Source: Balneolaceae bacterium (GTDB lineage: Bacteria > Bacteroidota > Rhodothermia > Balneolales > Balneolaceae). Taken from it: 64,000 nucleotides of DNA. Numbering within the stretch: position 1 is the first letter of the stretch; each line of letters begins with the position of its first letter. Positions 47,040 through 56,689 of the stretch are shown one piece after another. Below the pieces are notes generated by a model. It ran no database searches and was not told where the DNA came from. It was given only the letters and a program-made list of their open reading frames with translations. The DNA lies in NCBI GenBank assembly GCA_017640605.1, contig JAEPQH010000007.1:62001-126000 (forward strand), given 5' to 3'. The position numbers and the translations under genes are program-made.

Positions 47040-47895
47040 TCCACTCGCTAATTACATCCCCGAAGAATGGCGCGTTTTTACCATGGTAGTGTTTACTATT
47101 CTGGGTACCATCATTGTGGCTTCTGTAGTTAGTTATCTCTTTGCTAAGGCCATCACAAAAACGGAAAAAAAAGAAGATGGCGATGACATCACCAATTTAA
47201 AATTTCTGAAAAGAGGACTTGGAGTACTCATTTACATTACCGGAATTGGTATTTCCATTTACATGATTCCTCAGCTTAGAGTGGTTGCTACCACTATTTT
47301 TGCCGGTGCCGGGGTGTTAGCAATTGCCATCGGTTTTGCATCACAACAAGCTTTGGCGAATATTGTAGGTGGAATCTTTATCGTAATTTTTAAGCCTTAT
47401 AAAATTACCGACAGGGTAGAATTAAGAGGCACGATGAATGGGATCGTTGAGGACATCAACCTTCGCCATACAGTGATTCGTAATTTTCAAAACCAACGTA
47501 TCATAATTCCGAATTCGGTGATCAGTAACGAGATTTTGATTAACTCTAACTACGAAGATGATCGCATTACCAAATGGATTGATATGGGGATTAGTTACGA
47601 CTCAGATATCGATCTTGCGAAAAAAATAATGGCGGAGGAGGTAACTGCTCATCCTTTATTTGTAGATGCCCGAACCGAGGAGCAAATCGAAAATGGTGAA
47701 CCGTTGGTAAACGTTCGGGTTATAGCAATGGGGGAGTCGTCGGTTAATTTACGTGCGTGGGCCACAACCAAAGATGCTGCTGATGCTTTTGTACTTGGCT
47801 GTGATTTGCTGGAAAGCATCAAAAAGAGGTTCGACAAAGAAGGAGTTGAAATTCCGTTTCCTCATCGAACCATCGTAGAGAAGAAACCAAAGTAG
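47032..47895 (+). CDS. MscS-family mechanosensitive channel
   Basis: 287 residues. Two or three N-terminal membrane helices are followed by the pore helix and MscS core AGVLAIAIGFASQQALANIVGG, then FKPYKITDRVEL and the usual NSVISNEILIN. It opens under membrane tension to release solutes during osmotic downshock. The start overlaps the preceding lipoprotein stop by 8 nt, so translation is coupled. It is a compact, typical-size small-conductance channel. Confidence 0.93.
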   Translation: MNNPLANYIPEEWRVFTMVVFTILGTIIVASVVSYLFAKAITKTEKKEDGDDITNLKFLKRGLGVLIYITGIGISIYMIPQLRVVATTIFAGAGVLAIAIGFASQQALANIVGGIFIVIFKPYKITDRVELRGTMNGIVEDINLRHTVIRNFQNQRIIIPNSVISNEILINSNYEDDRITKWIDMGISYDSDIDLAKKIMAEEVTAHPLFVDARTEEQIENGEPLVNVRVIAMGESSVNLRAWATTKDAADAFVLGCDLLESIKKRFDKEGVEIPFPHRTIVEKKPK

Positions 47896-47908
47896 GAACA
47901 AATGTCGG

Positions 47909-48361
47909 TCAAGCTACTTCAGCTTCAACAATTTTGACAGTGGGCTTTAGTACGATTTCAGAAGTGATAGAATTTGAAATCAAACAGGCAGCTTCCGCTT
48001 TTTCAATAATCCGTAGCGCTTTCGCCTCTTTCGAGGCATCGTCAATTTCTACAACCGGACGTAATTCAATCACGCTCATTTTAAATTTGCCATCTACTTT
48101 TTCCAGTGTGCCAATGGCATCCACATTAAAACGCAGGTAATCAAGTTTAGAAAACTCTGCGATTGCCAGAAAGGTAGTCATGAGACAACTACTCACAGAA
48201 GCAACAAATAAGTGCTCGGGCGACCATATTCCTGGCATTCCTTTAGGGAATTCAGGTGGGGTGGCAACTTCAATTTTTTGGGGTAATGTTTCGGAAGAAA
48301 GTGTTCCTTTTCTATCGGATGTCCATGATAGTTGAACGTCGTATAAATGTTTTTCGCTCAT
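47909..48361 (-). CDS. OsmC/Ohr-family peroxide-reductase-like protein
   Basis: 150 residues. Two conserved Cys lie in SSCLMTTF and AACLISNSI, as in OsmC/YhfA-type thiol peroxidases. PGIWSPEHLFVASVSSC is the family line. It acts in the cytosol on organic hydroperoxides or other thiol-reactive compounds. It is last in a minus-strand cluster with DUF2892 and rhodanese genes and a Crp-type regulator, a sulfur- or redox-stress setting. Confidence 0.88.
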   Translation of the reverse strand: MSEKHLYDVQLSWTSDRKGTLSSETLPQKIEVATPPEFPKGMPGIWSPEHLFVASVSSCLMTTFLAIAEFSKLDYLRFNVDAIGTLEKVDGKFKMSVIELRPVVEIDDASKEAKALRIIEKAEAACLISNSITSEIVLKPTVKIVEAEVA

Positions 48362-48381
48362 AATCTTAACGTCTTTATATA

Positions 48382-48594
48382 TTAATTGAATTTAGTATTG
48401 TTTACAGTGCAAGATTGCGAACCAAGGCAACCTGTATTTGTTATAACTTGAAAGAGGAAAACGATGCTTAGTAATCCAAGCACAGGATCCCATAACAGAA
48501 TGGATTGTATACTTATAAAAAGCGCAATGGCGAAGCCGATAAAACGGCGTAAGGTCCATCCGGTTTTTAATGGAATGATAAATCGATCCATCAT
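48382..48594 (-). CDS. DUF2892 membrane protein (YgaP-type transmembrane part)
   Basis: 70 residues with two helices (FIGFAIALFISIQSILL and LGLLSIVFLFQVITN) after TGWTLRR, as in DUF2892. E. coli YgaP fuses a rhodanese domain to such a helical part; here the two are separate. The start overlaps the rhodanese stop as ATGA, so they form one translational unit. The C-terminus has two Cys (TGCLGSQSC). Confidence 0.75.
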   Translation of the reverse strand: MMDRFIIPLKTGWTLRRFIGFAIALFISIQSILLWDPVLGLLSIVFLFQVITNTGCLGSQSCTVNNTKFN

Positions 48595-48908
48595 TCGTGT
48601 AATTTATTTTGCAATTGCATCCATCCACCTCCATTGTACACCTTATCGTAGCCGGCTTTATTCAGCATTCGCTTTGCCGAACCGCTGCGTGCACCCGATG
48701 CACAACAAACTATGATTGTTTTATGAGGATTTAATGAATCTAAGGAAGAAGGCAGTTGTTGAAGTGGGATGTTTTTTGATCCCTGAACATGCCCGGATTG
48801 ATATTCACTCGGAGTTCGTACATCTATGATCGTAGCTCCTTCTTGTTGGAGTTGCTTAAAGTTGATTTCCTCGGTAGGAGTGAGTGCTTTCTTTATAAAA
48901 TTAAACAT
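48591..48908 (-). CDS. Rhodanese-domain protein
   Basis: 105 residues with the fold signature IIDVRTPSEYQSGHVQGSKNIP and the active loop CCASGARS, whose second Cys is the expected catalytic residue. It transfers sulfane sulfur. It overlaps the DUF2892 gene by 4 nt and follows the Crp-type regulator gene by 68 nt, so regulation by it is plausible. Confidence 0.9.
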   Translation of the reverse strand: MFNFIKKALTPTEEINFKQLQQEGATIIDVRTPSEYQSGHVQGSKNIPLQQLPSSLDSLNPHKTIIVCCASGARSGSAKRMLNKAGYDKVYNGGGWMQLQNKLHE

Positions 48909-48976
48909 GCGTTACCTTTTGATTTAAATATGTTCAAAAGGTACAGGGAGCAGGGGGAGGTAGTCAGTTACTAATG

Positions 48977-49600
48977 TTACAGTAAGGTGATTTTATTCCT
49001 ACCCAGTTTAATAAGTCCTTCTTTTTCCATCTGTTTGAGCAACCGTGAAACTACCACACGAGCCGTTCCGAGTTCGTTTGCGAGTTCTTCATGGGTTACC
49101 ACCAATTGATTGGTTTCAGAAACTTGTACCCGTCGGCGGATAAAATCGAGTATTCTCTCGTCCATTTTTTTAAAAGACACTTCATTCACAACCTGAAGCA
49201 ATTCCTCGTACCTCAAATGATAGATTTTGAAGATATATTCCACCCATTCCGGGAAATTGCGAATTAACTGACTGGTACTACTTATGGGAATCAAAAGCAC
49301 TTCGCAACGCGTTTCAGCGATGGCTTTAATTTTGCTTTGCTCGTTATGTAATCCACCCAAAAACGACATGATGCATGTTTCGCCCGGCTGAATGTAGTAC
49401 AAGAATAACTCTCGCATCTCCGAATCGCTTTGCATCACTTTTACCGTGCCCGAAATTACAATCGGGATGCTGTGGATGTAAGCGCGCTCGTTCAGCAGCA
49501 CCTGATTTTTCTCAAACACCATTACTTCGCCCATTTCTTTCAACTTATTCAACATTTGAGGCGAGTGTACATACTTCTTTAGCGCTTGATACGATTCCAT
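48977..49600 (-). CDS. Crp/Fnr-family transcriptional regulator
   Basis: 207 residues. A cyclic-nucleotide-binding-type N-terminal domain (VLLNERAYIHSIPIVISGTVKV) and a C-terminal winged helix (VTHEELANELGTARVVVSRLLK) are present. There is no N-terminal Cys cluster as in oxygen-sensing Fnr, so it is more like the Bacteroidota Crp group that responds to redox or small ligands. It lies upstream of the rhodanese, DUF2892 and OsmC genes on the same strand and may control them. Confidence 0.9.
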   Translation of the reverse strand: MESYQALKKYVHSPQMLNKLKEMGEVMVFEKNQVLLNERAYIHSIPIVISGTVKVMQSDSEMRELFLYYIQPGETCIMSFLGGLHNEQSKIKAIAETRCEVLLIPISSTSQLIRNFPEWVEYIFKIYHLRYEELLQVVNEVSFKKMDERILDFIRRRVQVSETNQLVVTHEELANELGTARVVVSRLLKQMEKEGLIKLGRNKITLL

Positions 49601-49676
49601 CTTTTTTTTCGAAGTAATTTAATGCAAACTATCGAACAAGTATAGCCTGAATGATGCATCCGCGATAGCATTTTTG

Positions 49677-49684
49677 TATCTTTG
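49677..49684 (+). promoter_or_regulatory. Possible -7 element upstream of the fused mutase gene
   Basis: TATCTTTG matches TAnnTTTG, as at the tRNA-Ser promoter in this window. It lies 33 nt upstream of the chosen start. I see no TTG at the matching upstream spacing, so support is partial. Confidence 0.35.
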
Positions 49685-49716
49685 GAATCGCTTCCAATAA
49701 TTCAAAATCATCATTG

Positions 49717-52700
49717 ATGTCATTAAAAACACAATCAGACAATCCTGTTTCATCTACCGAAGCTCAAGAGTTATATACTAACACACCCTACAACACCAAT
49801 CATAAGGTGCGTTTTGTAACCGCCGCTAGTTTATTCGATGGGCACGATGCTTCTATCAACATAATGCGTCGGATCCTGCAAAGTAGTGGGGCAGAAGTAA
49901 TTCACTTAGGACACAATCGTTCGGTGCATGAAATCGTGAACTGTGCCATTCAGGAAGATGTGCAAGGGATCGCCATTAGTTCTTACCAAGGTGGACACGT
50001 TGAGTATTTTAAATACATGATTGAACTGTTGCGAGAGCAGGGAGCAGGTCACATCAAAGTGTTTGGCGGTGGAGGCGGAGTAATTGTGCCCGAAGAAATT
50101 GAAGACCTTCATAACGCCGGTGTAACTCGCATCTTTTCGGTAGAAGATGGAAGCAAGATGGGCTTACAGGGCATGATTAATTACATGCTTAAAGAATGTG
50201 ATTTTGATACCGTCGAAAAGTATTCAGTAAATAGCGAATCTATTCAAAGTAGAGAAGCAGTTGAGCTCGCTAAAAGCATTACAGCTCTGGAAAATCACCG
50301 GGATGATATTTTAAAATATGAATCCGGTAAGTTATTAACAGACAATGGGAAAATCTCTTTATATGATAAAGAAGTTGATATACCATTATTAGGAATTACC
50401 GGAACGGGAGGAGCCGGAAAAAGTTCGCTAACGGATGAAATTGTTCGTCGATTTCTAACTGAATTTGAGGATATAAATATTGGGATTATCTCGGTAGATC
50501 CATCCCGATTGAAAACCGGGGGCGCCTTATTGGGCGATCGTATTCGTATGAACAGCATCGATACACCTCGAGTGTATATGAGAAGTTTAGCAACAAGAGC
50601 TTCTAATCGTTCTACCAGCGAAGCGTTGGAAGCAGTTATTGCACTTTATAAATCTGCAGGTTTTGATCTGATTATTGTTGAAACAAGTGGAATTGGTCAG
50701 AGTGGGACCGAAATCGTAGATCTCACAGATATTTCTCTGTATGTGATGACCAGCGAATACGGTGCAGCTACGCAGTTAGAGAAAATCAACATGCTGGATC
50801 TTGCTGATGTTGTTGTATTGAATAAATTCGAGAAAAAGGGCGCTATGGACGCACTTCGGGATGTGCGCAAGCAAATGCAACGTAATTCAGGGCAATGGCA
50901 CGCTGATCCCGCTACTATGCCGGTATTTCCAACTATTGCAGCGCAATTCAATGATGAAGGTGTAAATCGCCTGTTCAGCGCGTTGGTAGACCGTATAAAC
51001 TCAAAGTACGGGTTAGATTGGGAGAGGAAGATATACTTGAATTCTGAGCCGTCTGAAGATATTCGTAGTCAGGCCATCATTCCCGGAAAACGAGTTCGCT
51101 ATTTATCAGAGATTTCAGAAACTATTCGCGATTACCATACATGGGCAGAACAACAAGTCGAAGTTGCCTCAAAATGGGATGAAGTAAAAGGAACACTAAA
51201 TCAGCTAAATGATTGGGAGGGTGAAAGTAAAAACGAAGTGCTAAGTCAGTTGTCTAAGTTAAAATCGAAGTGGGAAGATCAACTCGATTTGTTGCCGAAA
51301 CGTATTCTTGAGGGCTGGGATGAACTTGCAGATCAATATGCTCAGGATGAACTGGAAGTAAAAGTGCGAGGACGAAAATTCTCGAATAAGTTATATCACG
51401 AGTCGTTGAGCGGGCTTAAAATTCGTAGGGTTGCAATTCCTAGTACTAAGCATTCCGGCGAGCGTTTAAAGTTTGCACTCAAAGAAAATTTACCGGGATA
51501 CTTTCCGTACACAGCTGGAGTTTTTCCATTTAAACGAGAAGGGGAAGATCCAACGCGAATGTTTGCCGGCGAAGGAACTCCGGAAAGAACCAACAAGAGA
51601 TTTCATTACGTGAGTGAGGGCTTGCCTGCTGCACGACTTTCAACCGCTTTCGATTCCGTTACTTTATACGGAGAGGATCCGGGATTCCGCCCTGATATTT
51701 ACGGAAAAATTGGAAACTCGGGCGTAAGTATTTGCACGCTCGATGACATGAAAAAGCTTTATTCAGGTTTTGAGCTAACGGCTCCAACTACATCGGTGTC
51801 AATGACTATCAACGGTCCAGCTCCAATGATTCTTGCGATGTTCATGAACACAGTAATCGATCAGGAAGTGGAGCGATATTTGAAGCAGGAAGGGAAATGG
51901 GAATCCGCTCAAAAGAAGATTGCTGAATATTTCACAGAACGAGGAGTATCGCAGCCGGTGTATGAACATGGGCTTCCGGCCGGAAACGATGGGTTCGGAC
52001 TTGGTTTGCTCGGAATGACCGGAGATGCTTTGTTGGATGCAGAGACCTATCAAAATATAAAAGCTAAAGCGTTGAGCGTAGTTCGTGGAACCGTTCAAGC
52101 TGATATCCTTAAAGAAGATCAGGCGCAAAACACGTGTATTTTCAGTACGGAGTTTGCCTTAAAAATGATGGGAGATATTCAATCGTATTTCACCGAACAC
52201 AAAGTTCGTAACTATTACTCGGTGTCTATTTCAGGGTATCATATTGCCGAAGCAGGCGCAAATCCCATTACTCAAGCTGCATTCACTTTGGCAAATGGAT
52301 TTACCTTCGTAGAATATTATTTAGCACGAGGATTGAATGTGGATGACTTCGCACACAATCTATCCTTCTTTTTCAGTAACGGATTAGATCCTGAATATGC
52401 CGTGATCGGAAGAGTAGCCCGACGTATTTGGGCCATTGCGATGAAAAATAAATATCGGGCTAATGATCGCTCACAAAAACTGAAATACCATATCCAAACC
52501 AGTGGGCGTTCGCTACATGCACAGGAAATTCAGTTCAATGATATCCGTACTACTTTACAAGCTTTGTTAGCTATTTATGATAATTGTAACTCATTGCATA
52601 CCAATGCTTATGATGAAGCAATTACCACGCCAACTGAAGAGTCGGTGCGTAGAGCATTAGCCATCCAGATGATCATTAACAGAGAATTGGGAACGGCTAA

Positions 52701-53184
52701 AAATGAGAACATTAATCAGGGCTCATACTTCCTTACCGAACTTACCGATTTAGTAGAAGAAGCCATTCTCACCGAATTCGATCGAATTACGGAACGAGGT
52801 GGTGTGCTGGGCGCTATGGAAAGCATGTATCAGCGCGGTAAAATTCAGGATGAAAGTCTTTACTACGAAAGCAAAAAACATTCGGGTGAGCTACCAATCA
52901 TCGGGGTGAATACCTTCCTTAACGATAAATCAGAAGAAGATCAGGACCCGATTGAATTGATCCGATCAACGGAAGAAGAGAAAAAACAACAGATCGAAAA
53001 CCTGGAATTATTCTGGAAACGCAATGAAGAAGAAGCTGGAAAAGCAATCAACCGATTGAAAGAAGTAGCCAGAAATAACGGCAATCTCTTCGAAGAGTTG
53101 ATGGAAACAGTAAAAGTGGCTTCGCTCGGACAGATTTCCCACGCTTTATATGAAGTTGGTGGTCAATATCGCAGAAACATGTAA
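49717..53184 (+). CDS. icmF: Fused isobutyryl-CoA/acyl-CoA mutase with G-protein chaperone (IcmF)
   Basis: 1155 residues from the ATG at 49717 (a TTG just before it is less likely). In order: a B12-binding domain with the Asp-x-His motif ([11 protein letters not shown]); a MeaI/ArgK-type GTPase domain with [13 protein letters not shown] and ETSGIGQSG; a linker; and a substrate-binding (beta/alpha)8 domain like the methylmalonyl-CoA mutase large chain ([31 protein letters not shown]). IcmF isomerises isobutyryl- to n-butyryl-CoA and its GTPase helps load B12. Whether it also takes pivaloyl-type substrates cannot be told. No other B12 genes are nearby. Confidence 0.92.
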   Translation: MSLKTQSDNPVSSTEAQELYTNTPYNTNHKVRFVTAASLFDGHDASINIMRRILQSSGAEVIHLGHNRSVHEIVNCAIQEDVQGIAISSYQGGHVEYFKYMIELLREQGAGHIKVFGGGGGVIVPEEIEDLHNAGVTRIFSVEDGSKMGLQGMINYMLKECDFDTVEKYSVNSESIQSREAVELAKSITALENHRDDILKYESGKLLTDNGKISLYDKEVDIPLLGITGTGGAGKSSLTDEIVRRFLTEFEDINIGIISVDPSRLKTGGALLGDRIRMNSIDTPRVYMRSLATRASNRSTSEALEAVIALYKSAGFDLIIVETSGIGQSGTEIVDLTDISLYVMTSEYGAATQLEKINMLDLADVVVLNKFEKKGAMDALRDVRKQMQRNSGQWHADPATMPVFPTIAAQFNDEGVNRLFSALVDRINSKYGLDWERKIYLNSEPSEDIRSQAIIPGKRVRYLSEISETIRDYHTWAEQQVEVASKWDEVKGTLNQLNDWEGESKNEVLSQLSKLKSKWEDQLDLLPKRILEGWDELADQYAQDELEVKVRGRKFSNKLYHESLSGLKIRRVAIPSTKHSGERLKFALKENLPGYFPYTAGVFPFKREGEDPTRMFAGEGTPERTNKRFHYVSEGLPAARLSTAFDSVTLYGEDPGFRPDIYGKIGNSGVSICTLDDMKKLYSGFELTAPTTSVSMTINGPAPMILAMFMNTVIDQEVERYLKQEGKWESAQKKIAEYFTERGVSQPVYEHGLPAGNDGFGLGLLGMTGDALLDAETYQNIKAKALSVVRGTVQADILKEDQAQNTCIFSTEFALKMMGDIQSYFTEHKVRNYYSVSISGYHIAEAGANPITQAAFTLANGFTFVEYYLARGLNVDDFAHNLSFFFSNGLDPEYAVIGRVARRIWAIAMKNKYRANDRSQKLKYHIQTSGRSLHAQEIQFNDIRTTLQALLAIYDNCNSLHTNAYDEAITTPTEESVRRALAIQMIINRELGTAKNENINQGSYFLTELTDLVEEAILTEFDRITERGGVLGAMESMYQRGKIQDESLYYESKKHSGELPIIGVNTFLNDKSEEDQDPIELIRSTEEEKKQQIENLELFWKRNEEEAGKAINRLKEVARNNGNLFEELMETVKVASLGQISHALYEVGGQYRRNM

Positions 53185-53196
53185 GCACAAAATGTG

Positions 53197-54324
53197 ATGT
53201 ATGATGCCCATGTAATCGGTTTAGGCTCGATGGGAGCAAGTGCATTGTATCATCTTGCAAAAGCAGGACTCAATGTAGTGGGCATCGAGCGGTTCGGGAT
53301 TGTGCACGATTCAGGTTCACATTCCGGTCAAACCCGACTTATTCGGAAAGCCTATTTTGAGGATGAACGATACATTCCTTTGCTGGAATCTGCATACAAT
53401 GGCTGGAAAGAGATTGAGCAAACTTCCGGGAATACCATCTACACAGAAAGCGGACTTGCCTATTTTGGGGAATCGGATCATCCCATAGTGCAGGGTGTAT
53501 ATCAGGCTGCAAATTCACATAGGCTTCCATTTCGAGCATGTTCTAATCGCGAAAAGGCTCCATTTGCTCTGCCTGATTCTTTCGAAAGCAGGGTAGAAAT
53601 TGAAGCCGGTTTTCTTCGGGCTGATATTGCAATCAAATCGTTTGTAGAAGCAGCAAAAAAAACCGGAGCTCAGGTTTTTCAGAACGAAACAGTACGCGCT
53701 ATCAATTATCGGGAAGATATTGTTGAAGTTGAAACAGATAAAAGAATCATACGAGCCGGAAAAGCTGTGATTTGTGCAGGTTCTTACATATCTGAATTAA
53801 TCCCGGAAATGAAAAACAGGGTACAGGTAAGCCGACAAATGATCGGATGGGTAAAACCAAAAACAAATGATCTGGAGATGTTCGAGCAAATGTCCGCGTG
53901 GGTGATTGCCGATAAAACCATTCCCGGAATTTATTATGGATTTCCGATGCTTGATGATGTGACTCACCCCATGCACGGACAACTAAAATTTGCGCATCAT
54001 ACCATTGCCGATTCCATCCATCCAACAGAATTGCACCAATACGATCCTGAAACAGAAGAAGCGAAACTCCGCCGAATACTGGAACAATTCTTACCGGAAT
54101 TAGCTGATCAGCCAATCTCCCTTAACACTTGCATGTATACAAATACAAATGATGAGCAGTTTATCCTTGATTACCTTCCCGATAGTGGAAACAAGATTGT
54201 TTTAGCTGCAGGCTTTAGCGGTCATGGTTTTAAATTTGCACCGGTAATAGGGGAGATTGTTACCGATTTGGTGGCGAGGGGAACTACTCAATACAATATC
54301 GATTTTTTAGGGTTGGATCGCTAA
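53197..54324 (+). CDS. Monomeric sarcosine oxidase-like flavoenzyme
   Basis: 375 residues from the ATG at 53197 (a GTG precedes it). It has an FAD motif (AHVIGLGSMGASALYHLAK), FGIVHDSGSHSGQTRLIRKA near the flavin, and the Cys in NTCMYTNTNDEQFILD, where MSOX/SolA bind FAD covalently. The C-terminal GFSGHGFKFAPVIG is usual. It oxidises sarcosine or N-methyl amino acids, producing hydrogen peroxide and formaldehyde. It is 12 nt from the mutase gene but no pathway link is apparent. Confidence 0.87.
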   Translation: MYDAHVIGLGSMGASALYHLAKAGLNVVGIERFGIVHDSGSHSGQTRLIRKAYFEDERYIPLLESAYNGWKEIEQTSGNTIYTESGLAYFGESDHPIVQGVYQAANSHRLPFRACSNREKAPFALPDSFESRVEIEAGFLRADIAIKSFVEAAKKTGAQVFQNETVRAINYREDIVEVETDKRIIRAGKAVICAGSYISELIPEMKNRVQVSRQMIGWVKPKTNDLEMFEQMSAWVIADKTIPGIYYGFPMLDDVTHPMHGQLKFAHHTIADSIHPTELHQYDPETEEAKLRRILEQFLPELADQPISLNTCMYTNTNDEQFILDYLPDSGNKIVLAAGFSGHGFKFAPVIGEIVTDLVARGTTQYNIDFLGLDR

Positions 54325-54393
54325 TAAGTCGGTGAAAATGATTATATGCTAGTTGGTTTAGTTTTCGGATTAATGGCGAAGAACGAAATTGAA

Positions 54394-54762
54394 TTATGTA
54401 ACTGGGTCGAGCTCTTGGATTAATACTTCTGCAGGTATGTTCAGCTTTTTGTGTAATAACTTTATATGACGGAGAGAAAGTGAGCGTTTACCTGAAAGTA
54501 TTTCACTTGCTCGTGATTTTGACCCTAAAACTTTGGCTAAATCTTTCTGTTGCATCCCTAATTGGTCCATTCGAAATTTTATCGCTTCGACTGGGTTAGG
54601 AGCTTCAATAGGGAAGTGCTTATTTTCGTATTCATCCACTAATATTCCCAGTATTTCCAATTCGTCCCCCTCTTTACTGCCAGGTCTGGCGTCGAAAATT
54701 TCTTCAATACGATCTAATGCTTTGTTGTAATCGTTTTCGGTATGAATGGGTTGAATTTGCAT
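54394..54762 (-). CDS. higA: HigA-type antitoxin (XRE helix-turn-helix)
   Basis: 122 residues. The C-terminal XRE domain has MDQLGMQQKDLAKVLGSKSRASEILSG, and the N-terminal part is as in HigA of type II toxin-antitoxin pairs. The toxin gene lies 14 nt upstream on the same strand. HigA neutralises HigB and represses the pair. It is the gene furthest from the integrase in the minus-strand block and may mark the old end of the integron. Confidence 0.86.
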   Translation of the reverse strand: MQIQPIHTENDYNKALDRIEEIFDARPGSKEGDELEILGILVDEYENKHFPIEAPNPVEAIKFRMDQLGMQQKDLAKVLGSKSRASEILSGKRSLSLRHIKLLHKKLNIPAEVLIQELDPVT

Positions 54763-54776
54763 ATTGAATATCCGCT

Positions 54777-55070
54777 TTAAATTTTCGTTGCATCAATTTT
54801 ATCGTACTCAGCATGAGTACCCAAAAAACGGATGAAAATCTGTCCGTAATCATAATTTATTTTGACCACTAATCGATAATTATTGCCCTTGATATTGAAA
54901 ACCACCCGATTGTCAGGAAGAATGCTGGCATGTGGATATTTACTCTTAATGTCGGAAGGTGATTTCCATTGGGAATTCTCCGCTTCAGAAAACCACGCTT
55001 TTAAAGCATCTTCACAATCCGAATGATTTTTCCAAAACTCACGTAATGTCTTTCGGGCAAATACTCGCAT
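54777..55070 (-). CDS. higB: HigB-type mRNA interferase toxin
   Basis: 97 residues of the RelE/HigB fold. FARKTLREFWKNHSDCEDALKAW and NNYRLVVKINYDYGQIFIRF match the HigB family, ending FLGTHAEYDKIDA. It would cut mRNA on the ribosome when not bound by HigA. Toxin-first order is normal for HigBA. TA pairs are common inside stationary integrons, where they may stabilise the array; that role is inferred here. Confidence 0.88.
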   Translation of the reverse strand: MRVFARKTLREFWKNHSDCEDALKAWFSEAENSQWKSPSDIKSKYPHASILPDNRVVFNIKGNNYRLVVKINYDYGQIFIRFLGTHAEYDKIDATKI

Positions 55071-55199
55071 AGATGAATATAGAAAGTTCCAGTATTGGGA
55101 ACAAAAGAAAAGCCAGGTTATACTCCGAAGCGAAGTTTAGCCAACCAGATTTTATAAGACCAAAAGAAGTCTATTATACTCTCTTTTGATTGTCTCACT

Positions 55200-55604
55200 T
55201 CAACCTTCCATCTTGACAGCACGCCTCTGACGGATAAACTTTACTACCGTCCAAATCAAAATAACCAAAATACTTAAGCTAAACCCAGCAGTAAATCGCC
55301 AAAAAAAATGTGAATCGCTGGCATCTTGAACAAAGCTTAAAGCCACATTTCCAGACAGATAAATACCTAAAGGCAGCCAAAGTATCGAGGCCAAAAGAAG
55401 AACGAATGCTATTCGGTGGAGCAAGGACCCCGACTTACTTTGAATCACGGGTATAGCCGAAGCAGAAACGATGACCACTGCTGCCAAAAAAGTACCGAGG
55501 TGTAAGCCTCCGGGTAGCTCAATCAGAAGAATTGATTCCATTCCAAAAATCAATGGAAGCAAGCATACAATTATTAAGAAAAATAAGCCGGAGACAATTC
55601 TCAT
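55200..55604 (-). CDS. Orphan four-helix membrane protein
   Basis: 134 residues with four hydrophobic helices (about residues 4-18, 34-50, 65-87 and 100-125) and a basic C-terminus (IRQRRAVKME). I recognise no family. It lies among toxin-antitoxin genes in the integron region, with TTATACTC-type motifs on both sides. An origin as a gene cassette is possible but not shown. Confidence 0.6.
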   Translation of the reverse strand: MRIVSGLFFLIIVCLLPLIFGMESILLIELPGGLHLGTFLAAVVIVSASAIPVIQSKSGSLLHRIAFVLLLASILWLPLGIYLSGNVALSFVQDASDSHFFWRFTAGFSLSILVILIWTVVKFIRQRRAVKMEG

Positions 55605-55750
55605 TGGTGTTTACTCATTCTGTTGTTTTACTACCGATCCGTCGTTTAAACGATCATGCAAGCTCAAAATTTAATTATGATTTATGTTGCATGAAGATAA
55701 CTAAGAATCGGATAGAAGAAAGGAAAGCGTCGTACGTTTTGAAACCGTAG

Positions 55751-56152
55751 TTATACTCGGTTCAGTGGATATTCGAGGAGATCAATTTCCGGTAAAAATT
55801 TGTAGTGCTTTTGATTTTTACTGATCATTTTAGCTTGCATGTTTAATGAAGTAGCAGCAATAAGCATATCATTAATTTCAACTCCATGACTCGACCTGAA
55901 TTCCTTCATTAACTCTAATGCTTGCTTAGAAATTGGCCTTGTAACAAATTCTATATGAATACCAGAAATTAGGTCGTCAACTTTATATAAATCTTTTTTG
56001 CTTCGGCAACCGGCATACAGTTCCATAGCTGTTATTACACTAACATTCAGTGTAAATTGGTCTTCCAAATTAGCCATTGTATTAACAGCGTCAGATCTAT
56101 CAAGGCTAAAGTCGATGAGAATGTCTGTGTCAATAATTATCGGTTGAGCCAT
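55751..56152 (-). CDS. VapC-type PIN-domain toxin
   Basis: 133 residues with the PIN acidic sites: IIDTDILIDF, TAMELYAG and EINDMLIAATSL, plus a final acidic line near FLPEIDLL. PIN toxins are metal-dependent RNases, often cutting tRNA or rRNA. The antitoxin-like gene lies 8 nt upstream. The stop codon is embedded in GTTATACTC (plus strand), a motif that recurs in this region. Confidence 0.88.
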   Translation of the reverse strand: MAQPIIIDTDILIDFSLDRSDAVNTMANLEDQFTLNVSVITAMELYAGCRSKKDLYKVDDLISGIHIEFVTRPISKQALELMKEFRSSHGVEINDMLIAATSLNMQAKMISKNQKHYKFLPEIDLLEYPLNRV

Positions 56153-56160
56153 ATAATAGA

Positions 56161-56400
56161 TTAGTCAGTAAAACGGCTTTTTCTAAGGTCCCGAATCCAT
56201 TTTGTACTATCTTGCATTTCTTTCCGATCTTTCCACATTCCCCGAAATGAACTTTCTAAAATAGATTTTTTCTTGGGTGAATCGGTTTCTTCTGGTTGTT
56301 GAAGATACTTCTCTGACAGAAATTCGACAAAATCTGCTGCTTCACGTTGAGCTTCAGATGGGAGCTTCTTGAGTTGTTTTATGATTTCTTTTTCAGACAT
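56161..56400 (-). CDS. Antitoxin-like DUF2281 protein (VapB partner)
   Basis: 79 residues. LKKLPSEAQREAADFVEFLSEKY is typical of DUF2281 proteins, which commonly precede PIN toxin genes. The charged C-terminal part (KSILESSFRGMWKDRK) would wrap the toxin. It forms a TA pair with the PIN gene 8 nt downstream. Upstream lies the attC-like zone of the preceding cassette. Confidence 0.8.
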   Translation of the reverse strand: MSEKEIIKQLKKLPSEAQREAADFVEFLSEKYLQQPEETDSPKKKSILESSFRGMWKDRKEMQDSTKWIRDLRKSRFTD

Positions 56401-56494
56401 ACTTTAATCTAATTAATCTAAATCACATTTAAAACGAACGAATAGTGTGAGGAGTATAAGTACCAGGCAAGTAAGTGGCGAGTATGGTTATTAA

Positions 56495-56688
56495 AATTAA
56501 CGACCCGAACTGCACTCTTGCCCGAAATGATAGGAATCAGTATCCAGAGAAGGGTTCATTGCCGAATGACCATCATTTACCACTTTTTTTAATGGCGGAT
56601 ACGCCGTACTGGAAGAAGTGCATCCATGAAAGACGAAAACCACTACATTCTTGACTTTCTCCTAAGAGTAACGCTTGTTATATGCACA
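56495..56688 (-). other. Candidate second attC site
   Basis: The R'' arm is clear: TGTGCATATAAC (read on minus, 56688-56677) is the exact complement of the cassette start GTTATATGCACA at 56940-56929. The far arm is less certain. AATTAAC (plus, 56495-56501) with the pair ACTCTT/AAGAGT inside is the best choice, giving an unusually long site of about 190 bp. Otherwise the zone holds small hairpins and no gene. Confidence 0.4.
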
Positions 56689-56689
56689 T

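Noticed and set aside
55698-55756. Third attC site right after the PIN gene
   Set aside because: GTATAAC and GTTATCT could be cores 60 bp apart, but the inner arms do not pair beyond about seven bases.
56454-56683. attC2 extended to the CTTATAC at 56460
   Set aside because: This makes a 230-bp site whose inner arms do not match, and the core G is missing; kept only as an alternative edge.
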